Shown here one piece after another: positions 26,701 through 37,891 of a stretch of DNA of 64,000 bases; the first letter of the stretch is position 1; each line of letters opens with the position of its first letter. The notes under the pieces were generated by a model. That model was not told where the DNA came from and ran no database searches. It saw only the letters and a list, made by a program, of their open reading frames with translations. Location: the NCBI GenBank assembly GCA_028826165.1, contig JAPDFW010000089.1, positions 62,001 to 126,000 of the forward strand, in the 5' to 3' direction. Origin of the DNA: Anaeramoeba ignava (lineage: Eukaryota > Metamonada > Anaeramoebidae). The translations under genes and the position numbers were made by a program.

Positions 26701-28479
26701 TCCAACTAAACTTAATTTGGAAATGGAAATAGTAAATTCTGATGAAATTCCACAAACCCACTTTGAAGAAGTCCCAAAAAGGAATCATTTGATTGCAAAA
26801 AACCAACAATTCAAAAACCAAAGAAGCAAGAAAATTTTTTGTTGAAGAGAAAAATTATTCGTTCAATTCTAAAAAGAAAATTAACACTTACACAAATTCC
26901 TCCTAAGATTGGATTTGAGAAAGATTCTAGTATTGAAATAACCCAGAATAAGTTTGGCTATGAGGAGAATACTGAACCAAATGGAGAAGATAACCAAGAA
27001 CTATTTCCTCTTATTAAAAGACCTATGAACAACTTTTTATCATTCCCAATCACCAAAAACATCAATGGGAAGAGATTGTTTTGGATAATGGAATTTTTCA
27101 AATATAAATTGATCAAATTTATGAGGAAATAATTGAGGCCAACACAAATCATTTTTAATAATCATGAGTCATAATTTTATCAAATGACGATTAATAAAAA
27201 AAGTGTCTTAACGAGTGAGAAAATTTGACCTCTACATATGAAACAACGAGGCCCAGAGATCTCTTTCTTATTTTAATTTTTAAATCGATCGTCGTTATGA
27301 TTGATTAAAAAAAAATAAACAAGAAAAAAATCTTTATAAAAATTTTTTGTTTGTTTTAATTAATTTTTTATTGATTTTTGTCGTAATGTATGAATTGTCG
27401 TTATGTATAAAAAAGACAGTATATAAATTAAAATATATAAATCAAAATATATAAATCAATATATTTAAATCAAATATATTTAAATCAAAATATATAAATC
27501 AATATATATAAATCAAAATATTTAAATTAAAATATTTAAATCAAAATATATAAATTAATATATATAAATCAAAATATTTAAATCAAAATATTTAAATTAA
27601 AATATTTAAATTAAAATATTTAAATCAATATATTTAAATCAATATATTTAAATCAATATATTTAAATCAAAATATTTAAATCAAAATATATAAATTAATA
27701 TATATAAATCAAAATATTTAAATCAAAATATTTAAATCAAAATATATAAATCAAAAATATATAAATCAAATATTTAAATCAATATATTTAAATTAAAATA
27801 TTTAATTTCGAATTTTATAAAGTGTTCTGAAACAAATACATATCAATCAGCTGAAGCAGCATATGATTATGTTATTAACGATATGGGAGTTCCACCACAA
27901 CAAGTGATACTTTTTGGATATTCATTAGGAACTGGACCAACACTTTATCTTGCATCAAATAGAGAATGTGGAGGAGTAATATTAATGTCGAGTATTATTT
28001 CTTGTATGAAAACAGTTGTTCATAAAAAATTTGCATGTTCTTCAATTGATATATTCCCAAATCTTGAAATGGCTAAAAAAGTTCAACATTTTACACTTGT
28101 TATTCATGGTATTGATGATAAAACTGTTAAATTTGAAAACGGAAAACAGATCTATTATGCTCTTCCTAATACTTCAAAACCTTTGTGGATTGAAGGTGCT
28201 AATCATTTAAATATTGTTTCTGATTTTCCTCATTTATTTTATCCTCAAATTTCACAATTTATAAGAGATATTAACAATTCAAAAAATTCAAAAAATTCAA
28301 ACAATTCAAAAAATCAAGTTCTTCTTAAAAAAAATATTCCACAAAAAAATCTCAAACAAAAATACAAAACAAAGTTCTGTAAAGAAAACAAGTTTAAGGA
28401 ACCCTTATTATCTCTTCTTCCTTGTGAAGAAAAAAAAGAAGAAAATTTATTAAATGATCCTTTATGGATACCAATTTGA
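23789..28479 (+). CDS. ABHD17-like serine hydrolase (probable depalmitoylase)
   Basis: 328 residues from exons 23789-24118 and 27823-28479. Alpha/beta-hydrolase: oxyanion region FIFSHGNSD, nucleophile elbow FGYSLGTGP (Ser144), acid HGIDD (Asp208) and GANHLN (His238). NTYQSAEAAYDYV matches the ABHD17 pattern; that family removes palmitate from membrane proteins. The N-terminus MGNVVSS fits N-myristoylation, which would place it on membranes. The exon 1 to exon 2 join (AEGE|CSETNTY) is in phase and falls in a conserved loop. The C-terminus has an Asn/Ser/Lys linker and a short tail. The single intron is 3.7 kb and holds satellite plus a DNA transposon. The start ATG at 23789 is the first Met and fits the family. 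Confidence 0.92.
24150..24985. repeat. ATATTTAAATCAAA-type satellite, left of transposon
   Basis: Irregular array of ATATTTAAATCAA, ATATATAAATCAA and AAATTAAATAT units, filling the ABHD17-like intron up to the transposon. Confidence 0.9.
24990..27419. mobile_element. pogo/Tigger-type DNA transposon, degraded
   Basis: 2,430-bp element bounded by TA on both sides (24988-24989 and 27420-27421). Its inverted ends begin CTGTCTTTTT, then one variable base, then ATACATAACGACAA; the two ends match over about 25 bp with one mismatch. Inner copies of the ATAACGAC motif lie near both ends. TA target duplication and a DDE transposase with CENP-B-type helix-turn-helix fit the pogo branch of Tc1/mariner. 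It is inserted in the satellite intron of the ABHD17-like gene, because the same satellite resumes on the far side. Confidence 0.88.
25380..26736 (+). pseudogene. pogo-type DDE transposase remnant
   Basis: Fragments in several frames follow the order of a pogo/Tigger transposase. An N-terminal basic start (25380) and helix-turn-helix segment come first, then a CENP-B-type DNA-binding segment around 25574-25900. The DDE core follows: FNMDETHIVFEPE (first Asp near 25950), SKGNPKEGCTVVGCIGADGK, LFLDHFKVHEDK (second Asp near 26285) and LQPLDKMIFRQFKFKYQ (third Asp near 26395). At least four frame changes separate the fragments (near 25450, 25790, 25880 and 26190), so no functional protein can be made from this copy. 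Further basic remnants extend to about 27130. Confidence 0.85.
27422..27805. repeat. ATATTTAAATCAAA-type satellite, right of transposon
   Basis: Continuation of the intron satellite seen at 24150-24985, ending just before exon 2 of the ABHD17-like gene at 27823. Confidence 0.9.
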
Positions 28480-28504
28480 TTTTGATATTGTTATTGCATT
28501 TTTT

Positions 28505-28700
28505 AGATTGATTTTAATTTTGTTTTGATTTGATTGATTTGATTGATTTGATTTGATTTGATTTGATTGATTTTAATTTGATTGATTTTAATTTTAATTT
28601 GATTGATTTTAATTTTAATTTGATTTGTTTTGATTTGATTTGATTTGATTTGGTTTTGTTTGATTTGGTTTTGTTTGATTTGATTTGATTTGTTTTGATT
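28505..28700. repeat. (TTGAT)n-type simple repeat
   Basis: TGATT/TTTGATT units between the convergent ABHD17-like and ORC2 genes. The remaining bases of 28480-28836 are a (TTTTTTC)n stretch (28738-28780) and plain A/T. Confidence 0.85.
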
Positions 28701-28836
28701 TTTATGTTTTTTAAAAAAAGAATTCTATTTTGCAAAAATTTCTTTTTTCTTTTTTCTTTTTTCTTTTTTCTTTTTTCTTGATAATAAAAATAAACATTTC
28801 CTAAGTTGAATAAATTAAAAAATTAATTTCTTTTGT

Positions 28837-30797
28837 TTATTTAATTTCTTTTTTTAAAAGTTGAATTATTTTTTCTAATTCAGAATTTTCAGAAGGAATA
28901 TAATAAAGTTTTCCTTTTGTTTTATCTTTTTTAATTTCAACAATTTCATGATCAAGAAATTCAGTTAAATAATTTTTAAAAATATTATCATTATTAACAA
29001 GTAAATTTTCTTGAGATAAATTAAAAAATTGATTAAAATCCAATCCTTTTTCTTGAGAAGAAAGTTGATAATTTGCGAGAATAATAAAAATATCTCGAGC
29101 ATTTTGAGTCATATTTTTAAGAACAACTAAAAAATTTCTTGATTTACTTCTTCGAGAATGAATTTTAATAACAGATTCGGTTGAATGAAGAGTTTCAAGG
29201 AAATATGGAAGAAATGTTGAAACATTATGACAAATCCAATTAAAAGTTGCAAATACAGAAGTTTCCCAAACTAAATATTTCAAATCAAAATATTTTTATA
29301 AATATTATTATAAATATTTTAAATCATTTCAAATCAATATTATCTTTACGTAAAAAAGAATTAAAATGATCAACTGAAGCTACAAGATCAATATAAGGTG
29401 AAAGTGAAAGTTGAGATAACATAAATTGACAATTTGGTGAACGTAAAGAATATCCATCAATATTATTAATTAATAAAATAACTCTTGTAATATTTTTATT
29501 TTCAATTATAAGATTTTCTTTTTCCTTTTCAACTTCTTGAAGATCTGAAAATGTTGAACTTTCTAAAGTTGTTGAATCAGAAGTTTCACTTTCATCATCA
29601 GAATAATTAGAATCTGAATTTGAATCTGAATTTGATTTAGAATCTGAATTTGATTTATAATTTGAATTTGATTTATAATTTGAATTTGATTTATAATTTG
29701 AATTTGATTTATAATTTGAATTTGAATTTGAATTTGAATTTGAATTTGAATCTGAATTTGAATCTGAATCTGAATTTGAATTTGAATTTGAATTTGAATT
29801 AGAATTAGAATTAGAATTAGAATTTGAATCTGAATTTGAATCTGAATTAGAATTAGAATTAGAATTTGAATCTGAATTAGAATTAGAATTAGAATTTGAA
29901 TTAGAATTAGAATTAGACGTTTCTGATTCGGTTTCATCTTCACTTGATTCATAACTAGAATCATTTGGTGGTTCTTGTCCGATTCTAAATGGTGTTTTTG
30001 GACTGTTATGTGATTCTTTTTTTGATTTTTCTTTTAAATTTTTTTTATCTGGATTTTTAGTTGAATTTTCTTTTTGTTTTTTAGATCTTGTTCCAACATT
30101 TAAATCTGTTTTAAATATTGTTCTTTTTACTTTTCTTTTCTTTCTTAATTTTTTCATATTATTTTCATATAAAACTTGTTGTATATAATAAATCATATCC
30201 ATTTCATCTCGAAAAATTGGTTTTTGAAATAAAATATTTTGTATAATAAAATTCAAAATCTATTTTTGAAATTAATATTAAAATTAAAATTAAATTTGAT
30301 ATTAAAATTAATTTCCTACAGTTTTCAATGTTAATTTTGGATGATATCCATTAATAATAACTAATGGATCACTTCCCATAAAACTTAAGCAAAAATCTTG
30401 AAGAATTTCCTTTTTTGAACCAACACCATAAAATAAAAGACTAAATCCAGATCTTTGTTTTGATTTTTTAAAAATTAAATACTTTTTAAAAACATTTCAA
30501 GAAAAAAGAAATAAAGCTTTTGTTTTACTTTAATTGAATTATCCATTGAGAAAATTGATTTTGATAAAATTGAAGAATTTTTTCAAATTTTTCAGTTTCT
30601 TGATTTTGTTTTACTTCTTTTGAAATAATTTTTGAATATGTAAAAGACTGTAAATTTTGCATGATTTTAAATTGTGGAATATTTTTAAAATTTGATGGAA
30701 GAATGTTTTTAGATGTTTTATTAAATTTAGGATTTTTAGAAGAATAAATTGAAAAATATTCTTCAACTGGATTTAAATTATTTTCTTTTGAATTCAT
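28837..30797 (-). CDS. ORC2: Origin recognition complex subunit 2
   Basis: 581 residues in four exons: 30529-30797, 30320-30452, 29350-30259 and 28837-29270; all splice phases match. ORC2 is a core subunit of the complex that marks DNA replication origins. Diagnostic segments: N-terminal EEYFSIYSSK, then LKSGFSLLFYGVGSKKEIL (the degenerate P-loop region), LVIINGYHPKLTLKT, LLINNIDGYSLRSPNCQ (Walker-B-like), IDLVASVDHFNSFLLWE and the winged-helix end (LTEFLDHEIVEIKKDKTKGK). A basic stretch and a long Ser/Asn/Asp repeat of about 100 residues are inserted in the AAA+-like domain in exon 3, where other ORC2 proteins have a short loop. Confidence 0.92.
29605..29915 (-). repeat. Coding GAATTT/GAATCT repeat in ORC2
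   Basis: Hexanucleotide repeat read as Ser-Asn and Ser-Asp dipeptides, with a Tyr-Lys-Ser-Asn variant block near 29650-29710. It stays in frame throughout. Confidence 0.9.
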
Positions 30798-30968
30798 TTT
30801 TTAAAAGAAGAAAAGAAGAAAAATGAAAATTAAGAATAAAAATTTAATTTTGTTTTTGTTTTTGTTTTTGTTTTTGTTGTTTTTGTTTGCCAGAAAAAAA
30901 AAAGAAAATTAAAATCTTTTTTTTTTCATTTTTTCATTTTTTTTTTTCATTTTTTTTTCTTTTTTATA

Positions 30969-33900
30969 ATGACAACTAAATACGTAATTGGTCAAGAAGT
31001 TGAAATCCAAAATCAAAAAGGAATTATTAAATTTATTGGAAATACAGAATTTGCACCTGGTTTATGGGTTGGAATTGAATTAGATTCTTCAAGTAAAGAA
31101 ATTTTTTAATTTTCTCAATTTTTAAAAAAACAACGATTTTTTTTTTTAAATTAAAAAATTTAGCTGGAAGAAATGATGGTACAATAAATGGAGTTAAATA
31201 TTTTGATTGCAAACCAAGTCATGGAATTTTTGTTAGAGAATCTTTTCTTTCTATTCAAAACCAAAATCTTAAATTTAATTTTGGTAAAAAAAAATTCAAT
31301 TCAATTCAATTTAAAAACAACTTTTTTTTTTGCTTTTTCCTTTTTAATTTTTTTCAATTCAAATTCAATTGAAAAATACAATTAAAACTGACAACAAAAA
31401 ATTAATTGAAAAATACAATTAAAACTGACAACTGAAATTTATAATTAAAGATGATGAAATGAAAAAAAAAGTTGAAGTGCATGGATTATTACTTGAAACA
31501 CTTCATAAAAATTCAGCACTAAATCAAAAAATTGAAGAATTAGAAGAGAAAATTAAGCAGAAAGGACAACCAGGAAAAGCATTTTTATCTGAACAAGAAA
31601 AAAGAGATGAAATTGCGAGATTACAAAAAGAAAAATTTCTACTTCAAAGAGAAATTGAAAGATTTACAATAGAGAAAAATATTTTAAAGAAAAATATTCA
31701 AGTAAATTTAAATATTAGATTTAATATTAATTTAAATATTAATTTTAAATATTTTAAATATTTTAAATAATTTTAAATATTAATTTAAATATTAATTTTA
31801 AATATTAATTTTAAATATTTTAAATATTTTAAATATTAATTTAAATATTAATTTTAAATATTAATTACAAAAAGCAATTACAAGATATTCTAAAAGCAGA
31901 AGAACCAAAAATTGTTGTTGAAAGTAATTTAGAATTATGGAGTGAAATTAGCAAAATAACAAAACAAATTGATGAAGAAAGAGTTCAATCACAAGTTCTT
32001 GAGAATAAAAACAATTCACTAATGCAAAACATTCAAAATGCAAGACAAACAGCAAAACAACAAAATGGTGAAAAATATTTTTACTTTATTAATATTCAAA
32101 ATTGTTAATTTTGAAATTTTAAATTTTAAAACAGATGAATTGAAAGAAACTCTTAAAAAAAAAGAAGCTTATATTCAAAAAGTTTCTGAATCAAAAAAAA
32201 ATTTACGTGATTTACTTAGTTCTAAAGGATATATGAGAAGAACAAGTTCATCAACAAGAAAAATTAAAAACAAAATTAAACAATTAGAAGCAGAAATTCG
32301 AGCAAAGAAAAAGATTGTATTAGGAATTGAATTAGGGAAATCAGAACATAAAAGAGAGATGGAAGCAGGTTTATATATTTTAATTCAAAATTTATTTCAA
32401 AATTTAATTCAAAATTTATTTCAATATTTAATTCAAAATTTAATTTAAAATTTATTTCAAAATTTAATTTAATATTTATTTCAAAATTTATTTCAATATT
32501 TAATTCAAAATTTATTTCAAAATTTAATTCAAAATTTAATTCAAAATTTATTTCAAAATTTAATTTAATATTTAATTCAAAATTTAATTAAAAATTTATT
32601 TCAATATTTAATTTAATATTTAATTCAAAATTTAATTCAAAATTTAATTCAAAATTTAATTCAAAATTTAATTCAAAATTTAATTCAAAATTTAATTTAA
32701 TATTTATTTCAAAATTTAATTTAATATTTATTTCAATATTTAATTTAAAATTTAATTCAAAATTTAATTCAAAATTTAATATTTAATTCAAAATTTAATT
32801 TATAATTTAATTTAATATTTATTTCAAAATTTAATTTAAAATTTAATTTAATATTTAATTCAATATTTAATTCAAAATTTAATTTAAAATTTATTTCAAA
32901 ATTTAATTTAATATTTAATTCAAAATTTAATTTAATATTTAATTCAAAATTTAATTTAATATTTAATTCAAAATTTAATTTAATATTTAATTCAAAATTT
33001 AATTCAATATTTATTTCAATATTTATTTCAAAATTTATTTCAATATTTAATTTAAAATTTAATTTAATATTTAATTCAAAATTTAATTTAAAATTTATTT
33101 CAAAATTTATTTCAAAATTTATTTCAATATTTAATTTAATATTTAATTTAAAATTTATTTCAATATTTAATTCAAAATTTAATTCAAAATTTAATTCAAA
33201 ATTTAATTCAAAATTTAATTTAATATTTAATTCAAAATTTAATTCAAAATTTAATTCAAAATTTAATTTAATATTTAATTCAAAATTTAATTTAAAATTT
33301 AATTTAATATTTAATTCAAAATTTAATTTAATATTTAATTGAATAAAGTTTTGGAAGTTCCTGATGAAATTGATAGATCAGATTGGGAAACAAAAGTTAT
33401 GAAAAGACATCCAGAAATCCTGGAATTACGTGAAAGAGTCAAACCTTTACATAGAGCTGTTTCTTTTTCTAGATATTATTGTGGAGCTAAAACAGAAGTT
33501 GTTGATGGATTAACAAAAGATGTTGTGACTCAATTAATAATGCAACATTATGATTTTTATGATAAAAAAGAAATTAGACATTTTATTGAAGAAAAAACAT
33601 CAATTCAATGTAAAAATATAAATATTAAAATCAAATATTCAAATTAAATATTCAAATTAAATATTCAAATTAAATATTCAAATCAAATATTCAAATCAAA
33701 TATTCAAATCAAATATTCAAATTAATATTAAAATTAAATATTCAAATTAAATATTCAAATCAAATATTCAAATCAAATAATTAAATCAAATATTAAAATT
33801 AATATTAAAATTAAATATTCAAATCAAATATTCAAATCAAATATTTAAATCAAATATTCAATCCAAATATTTAAATTAAATATTCAATTCAAATATTCTT

Positions 33901-35780
33901 TTGAAGAAAGATAGATCTTTTTCAAGATAGAGCAGACAAAAGACTATTTTGTCAGTTTAGTTCAAAAATTATTATTGAGATTAGGTATTACAGATGCTGA
34001 AAATCTTTGGGATTTAGTTATGGGAAGTCCAAATACTGAAGAAATGACAATTGAAGAAAGATATGATCTTTTTCAAGATAGAGCAGATAAAATGGGACTT
34101 GATTTTGTCAGTTCGTAGTTCAAAAATAAATAATATTTTTATTATCAAAAAGAAAAAATAATTTGAAAAAAATAAAATAATATATTTTTTTAGTGGAAAA
34201 TGATACACCAATTTGGGAAGAAGGACCTGATAATCCAAAAAATATAACTTTTTCACATAATAAAGAAGAAGAAGATGATTCAAAAAAAGTTGATTTTTTA
34301 TCAACAATTTCAGCAGCAAACATTAATAAATTAGTAGAAAAATTAACATATGAAAAAGGAGGAGGTATTTAAATATTTAATTTAATATTATTAATTTAAA
34401 TATTATTAATTTAAATATTATTAATTTAAATATTAATTTAAATATTATTATTTTAAATATTATTAATTTAAATATTATTAATTTAAATATTATTAATTTA
34501 AATATTATTAATTTAAATATTATTAATTTAAATATTATTAATTTAAATATTAATTTAAATATTAATTATTTAAATATTATTTAAATATTATTTAAATATT
34601 AATTTAAATATTAATAAAAAAAAAGATCCAAAATTTGTGCAAGCAATGCTAATGACATACCAATCATTTATGAAACCGGAACATTTATTATTTAAACTAA
34701 TTCAAAGATATCAAGTACCACCATACGACTCAGAACGATCTGAAAGCGAGAAAGATTGGCTGAGAACCAAAGATGTAATCCAATTACGAGTAGCATCAAT
34801 AATAAATTTATGGATTCAAAAGCATCCCGGAGATTTTGATGCTAAATTGATATCCAAATTAGAAAGATTTCTGAGCCAATATTTAAAATTTGACAAGCCA
34901 GGAATGGAAGAGAAAATCCGGGCTCAAATCAACAAGATCAAAGAAGGGGAAGATCTATTTATTGAGAAGGGGATGACATTTGCAGAGCAACCACCCGAAC
35001 CTAAAGTACCAGCGAATATATTTTCAAAAACGTTAAAATTATCCGATTTAGATGAAGAAGAATTTGCACGACAAGTAACGCTATTTGTATTTTCAACGTT
35101 CCGAAAAATACAGCCTTCAGAATTAGTTCTTCAAGCGTGGTCGAAACCCAAGCTCAAGCATAAAGCTCCCTAATGTTCTTTATATGGCAAGCAAGTTCAA
35201 TCAACTTGTCGGTTACATTTGTACGCAAATAGTGACCCCCAAAAGAGTTAGAACAAGAGCCAAGCGAATGATTCGTTTTATCAAAATTGCCGAGCATTTT
35301 TATCATCTTAATAACTTCGATTGCGTCATGGCAATCATCGCTTCTCTTAGTAACTCTTCCGTTAGTCGTCTTAAATTCACTAAGAATGAAGTCCCCAAAA
35401 GTTACTGGAGAATCTATGAAGAACTTGATAAAGCAACAAGCAGTGAAAATAGTTATAAAGAATACAGAAACTTGTTGAAAACTGTTCAACCTCCTTGTAT
35501 TCCTTATTTGGGTGTCTTTCTTACAGATCTTACTTTTATTTCTGAAGGTTCTTCTGATAAAATTAATCATGATCTCGTTAATTTTGGTAAAAGGAAACTT
35601 CTTTTTGAAACTATTTCTGAAATTCAAAGATTCCAAAATGCTCCTTATAATCTCCAAAAAGTCGACCAGATTGAAAAGCTTTTGAAACTCTCTTTGGAGA
35701 CTAAATCAGAAAATGAATTGTATGACATCTCAAAGGATAGAGAACCAAGAGGTGCTGAAAAATCTCAAATTGTTTTTTAA
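30969..35780 (+). CDS. CAP-Gly / coiled-coil / LisH-like / RasGEF protein
   Basis: Predicted guanine-nucleotide exchange factor for a Ras-like GTPase. Exons 30969-31092, 31164-31283, 31451-31701, 31875-32067, 32135-32368 and 33349-33609 join perfectly in phase; later exons are about 33915-34118, 34194-34364 and 34626-35780. Domains: CAP-Gly (GLWVGIELD, GRNDGTINGVKYFDCKPSHG) for microtubule tips; a long coiled coil; a segment RYYCGAKTEVVDGLTKDVVT with LisH-like helices, as seen in amoeba RasGEFs; RasGEF-N (VDFLSTISAANINKLVEKLT); and the CDC25 catalytic domain (ELVLQAWSKPKLKHKAP, NFDCVMAIIASLSNSSVSRL, CIPYLGVFLTDLTFISEG). Two problems: the joins into and out of the 33915-34118 exon are off by one base, and an extra base at 35168-35170 (CCCTAA) breaks the CDC25 domain. 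It could be two genes, but the phase-consistent exon chain favours one. Confidence 0.8.
32369..33348 (+). repeat. 12-bp satellite AATTTAATTCAA in RasGEF intron
   Basis: 980-bp intron of AATTTAATTCAA, AATTTATTTCAA and ATATTTAATTTA units. Donor GTTTAT, acceptor AATAAAG. Confidence 0.92.
33610..33900 (+). repeat. 13-bp satellite AAATATTCAAATC in RasGEF intron
   Basis: Tandem AAATATTCAAATC/T units after a GTAAAA donor. A different unit from the previous intron of the same gene. Confidence 0.9.
33902..34126 (+). repeat. Imperfect direct duplication within RasGEF gene
   Basis: The stretch at about 33902-33971 (GAAGAAAGATAGATCTTTTT ... TTTTGTCAGTTTAGTTC) is repeated at about 34051-34132 (GAAGAAAGATATGATCTTTT ... 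TTTTGTCAGTTCGTAGTTC). Copies differ by small indels. They span the start and the end of one exon. Confidence 0.85.
34365..34625 (+). repeat. 15-bp satellite AATTTAAATATTATT in RasGEF intron
   Basis: 261-bp intron of TTAATTTAAATATTA units. It ends in a run of A followed by AAG, not the usual TAG. Confidence 0.9.
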
Positions 35781-36111
35781 TTATTATAATCCATTTAATT
35801 AAGAAAAGAAAAATTTTAATAATTTCAAAACATTCAAAATCAAATCCAAAAACAAAAATTTAATCAAAAATTTAATCAAAAATAAAAAATAAAAAACAAA
35901 AAATAAAAAATAAAAAATAAAAACCTATTAAACATTTCATTTGATAAAAGAGGAGAAAAACCAAATTCAAATGAATCCAAAAATAAAAAGAAAAAGAAAA
36001 AGAAAAAGAAAAAGAAAAAGAAAAAGAAAAAGAAATAGAAAAAGAAAAAGAAAAAGAAAAAGAAAAAGAAATAGAAATAAGAAACAAGAAATTGAAAAAA
36101 ATGTTGGTAAG
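35781..36111. repeat. (AAAAAG)n and A-rich spacer
   Basis: Between the convergent RasGEF and BRCT genes. It holds A-rich sequence and a (AAAAAG)n tract at 35985-36080. A short plus-strand frame through it (about 35940-36090) reads Lys/Arg repeats and has no support as a gene. Confidence 0.75.
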
Positions 36112-37891
36112 TTAAAAATCCTTTTTTTGAGTTTTAGAAAATAAAGAAACTAATTGAGCTTCAGATAAGACCAAAGGATTTGAATTTAAATCTGAATTTG
36201 AATTTAAATCTGGATTTGAATCTGAATTTGAATCTGAATTTGAATTTAAATCTGAATTTGAATCTGAATTCGAATTTGAATTTGAATTTGAATTTGAATC
36301 TGAATTTGAATTTGAATTTAAATCTAAATCAGATTTATTGCAAAAATAATAAGGACAGCAATTTAAATGTGTTTCAGATTCTGTAATAATAATATTTGCA
36401 AGAGAAGACTCACTAACAAGAAATCCAGAAAGGCTTTCAATTAAAAAGGACCACAATTCAACAAATGCAGAACCACCTTTCAAATGAATTTGTTTATTAT
36501 TAAATAATTTAAAAAGTGAATTTTGATGATTTTTTGGAATGTTAAGAATATATTTTTCTGGATTTTGAATTTGTTTTTGAAGAATTGAATCAATAATCCA
36601 TTTTGGGGAAAGAATAGGAATACCCATTGTAAGAAGAACTAACATTTCCCGCAGTGGATCATGATAAAATGATAAAGTGTCAACAAGTGAAACAAAAAAA
36701 ATTGGTTTTTTGTTAGTATTTTGCAACTGGGAAATGGGTTCAACTTCTGCTCCCCACGCTTCTACAAGTTGCTTTAAAGACAAACGTAATCTTTGGAATA
36801 ATGAACAATCTAATGATTGAACAAACACAATTTTTTTGTTACTAAAAAATCCATCATTATTATTGTTTTCTGTTTTTGAATTTTGACTATTTTTTTGAAT
36901 TGAAATATTGTTAAATTTATCTGTAAATTGTGGAGAAATTATATTTTGATTTTGATTTTCATTTTCATTTTGATTTTGATTTTGATTTTGATTTTGATTT
37001 TGATTTTGATTTTGATTTAAATTTTCATTTAAATTTTCATTTATATTTTCATTTAAATTTTGATTTAGATTTAAATTTTCATTTAAATTTTCATTTTCAT
37101 TTAAATTTTGATTTTGATTTTGATTTTGATTTTGATTTTGATTTTTGATATTCATTTAAATTTTCATTTAAATTTTGATTTATATTTATATTTTCATTTT
37201 GATTTAAATTTTCATTTAGATTTATATTTTCATTTATATTTATATTTTCATTTAATCTTTGCTTCAATCTTTCTTCTTCTTCCCTCAATTTCTTATTGCT
37301 CATTTGACGTGTTTTTCTTCTTGTTCTTCTTTTTTTCATTGTTTTGCTTTGTGACTTTGTTTTATTCTTTTTCTTTTTCTTTTTCTTTTGTTCTTTATGA
37401 TTAAAACTTTCCTGGAAATGAATAAATTTGTGATCCAAATCAGAAAAAGATCTTTGGGGATCATTTTTAAGAACATTGGGGGCATTTTGATTAATTTTTT
37501 GGGGGATATCACCAAAATTTTTAAAAGATTTTGCAGTGTAATTATTCAATTGAAAAATTTGTTTATAATCTTGATTATAAGGGTCATTTTCGGGATAAAA
37601 AGGAGTTAAAACAGGAAGAGGGGGTTGAAAGTGGTCAGGCGTTTGGGGGATATTAGGCTCTCTTCGAGGAACGGCACGATGAAATTTTGTGAACGGAAAA
37701 TACAATGAATAAGCGACAATTGTATTTTTGTTGCTCATGATTTCTTTTGTTCCTTCTAGCTTTTTTCCGTTTTCTTCAAGTGGATTGGCTTCTTTTTCTT
37801 CTCCTTTTTCTTCTCTTATTGGCCGACTGTTAAGTAGCTCTTCTAATTCGAAATTGTCGAAGAATTTCATAAATTCTCTTCTTAATAACAT
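36112..37891 (-). CDS. Tandem-BRCT protein, 53BP1/Crb2-like
   Basis: About 590 residues once one base in a microsatellite is discounted. N-terminus: first ATG at 37891 (MLLRREFMKFFDNFELEELL), a Pro-rich segment, a Lys/Arg cluster (KKKKKKKNKTKSQSK), then a long Asn/Gln/Glu/Leu repeat. C-terminus: KKIVFVQSLDCSLFQRLRLS, WGAEVEPIS, GIPILSPKWIIDSILQ, PEKYILNIP, then FVELWSFLIESLSGFLVSES and VLSEAQLVSLF. The order and the FVELW motif match the paired BRCT domains of 53BP1-type DNA-damage mediators. The second BRCT is interrupted by a Ser/Asn/Asp run. An extra A at 37142-37146 moves the frame inside the (CAAAAT)n tract; without it both halves are continuous. Role in DNA damage signalling is family inference. 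Confidence 0.72.
36178..36330 (-). repeat. Coding GAATTT/GAATCT repeat in second BRCT
   Basis: Read as Ser-Asn/Ser-Asp/Leu-Asn dipeptides inside the predicted second BRCT domain. Confidence 0.85.
36945..37250 (-). repeat. Coding (CAAAAT)n / (GAAAAT)n repeat with frame slip
   Basis: Asn/Gln, Asn/Glu and Asn/Leu repeats of the BRCT gene. The run of five A at 37142-37146 instead of four is the frame slip. Confidence 0.85.

Noticed and set aside
35941-36144. Arg/Lys-rich ORF downstream of RasGEF
   Set aside because: Translation of an (AAAAAG)n tract only.
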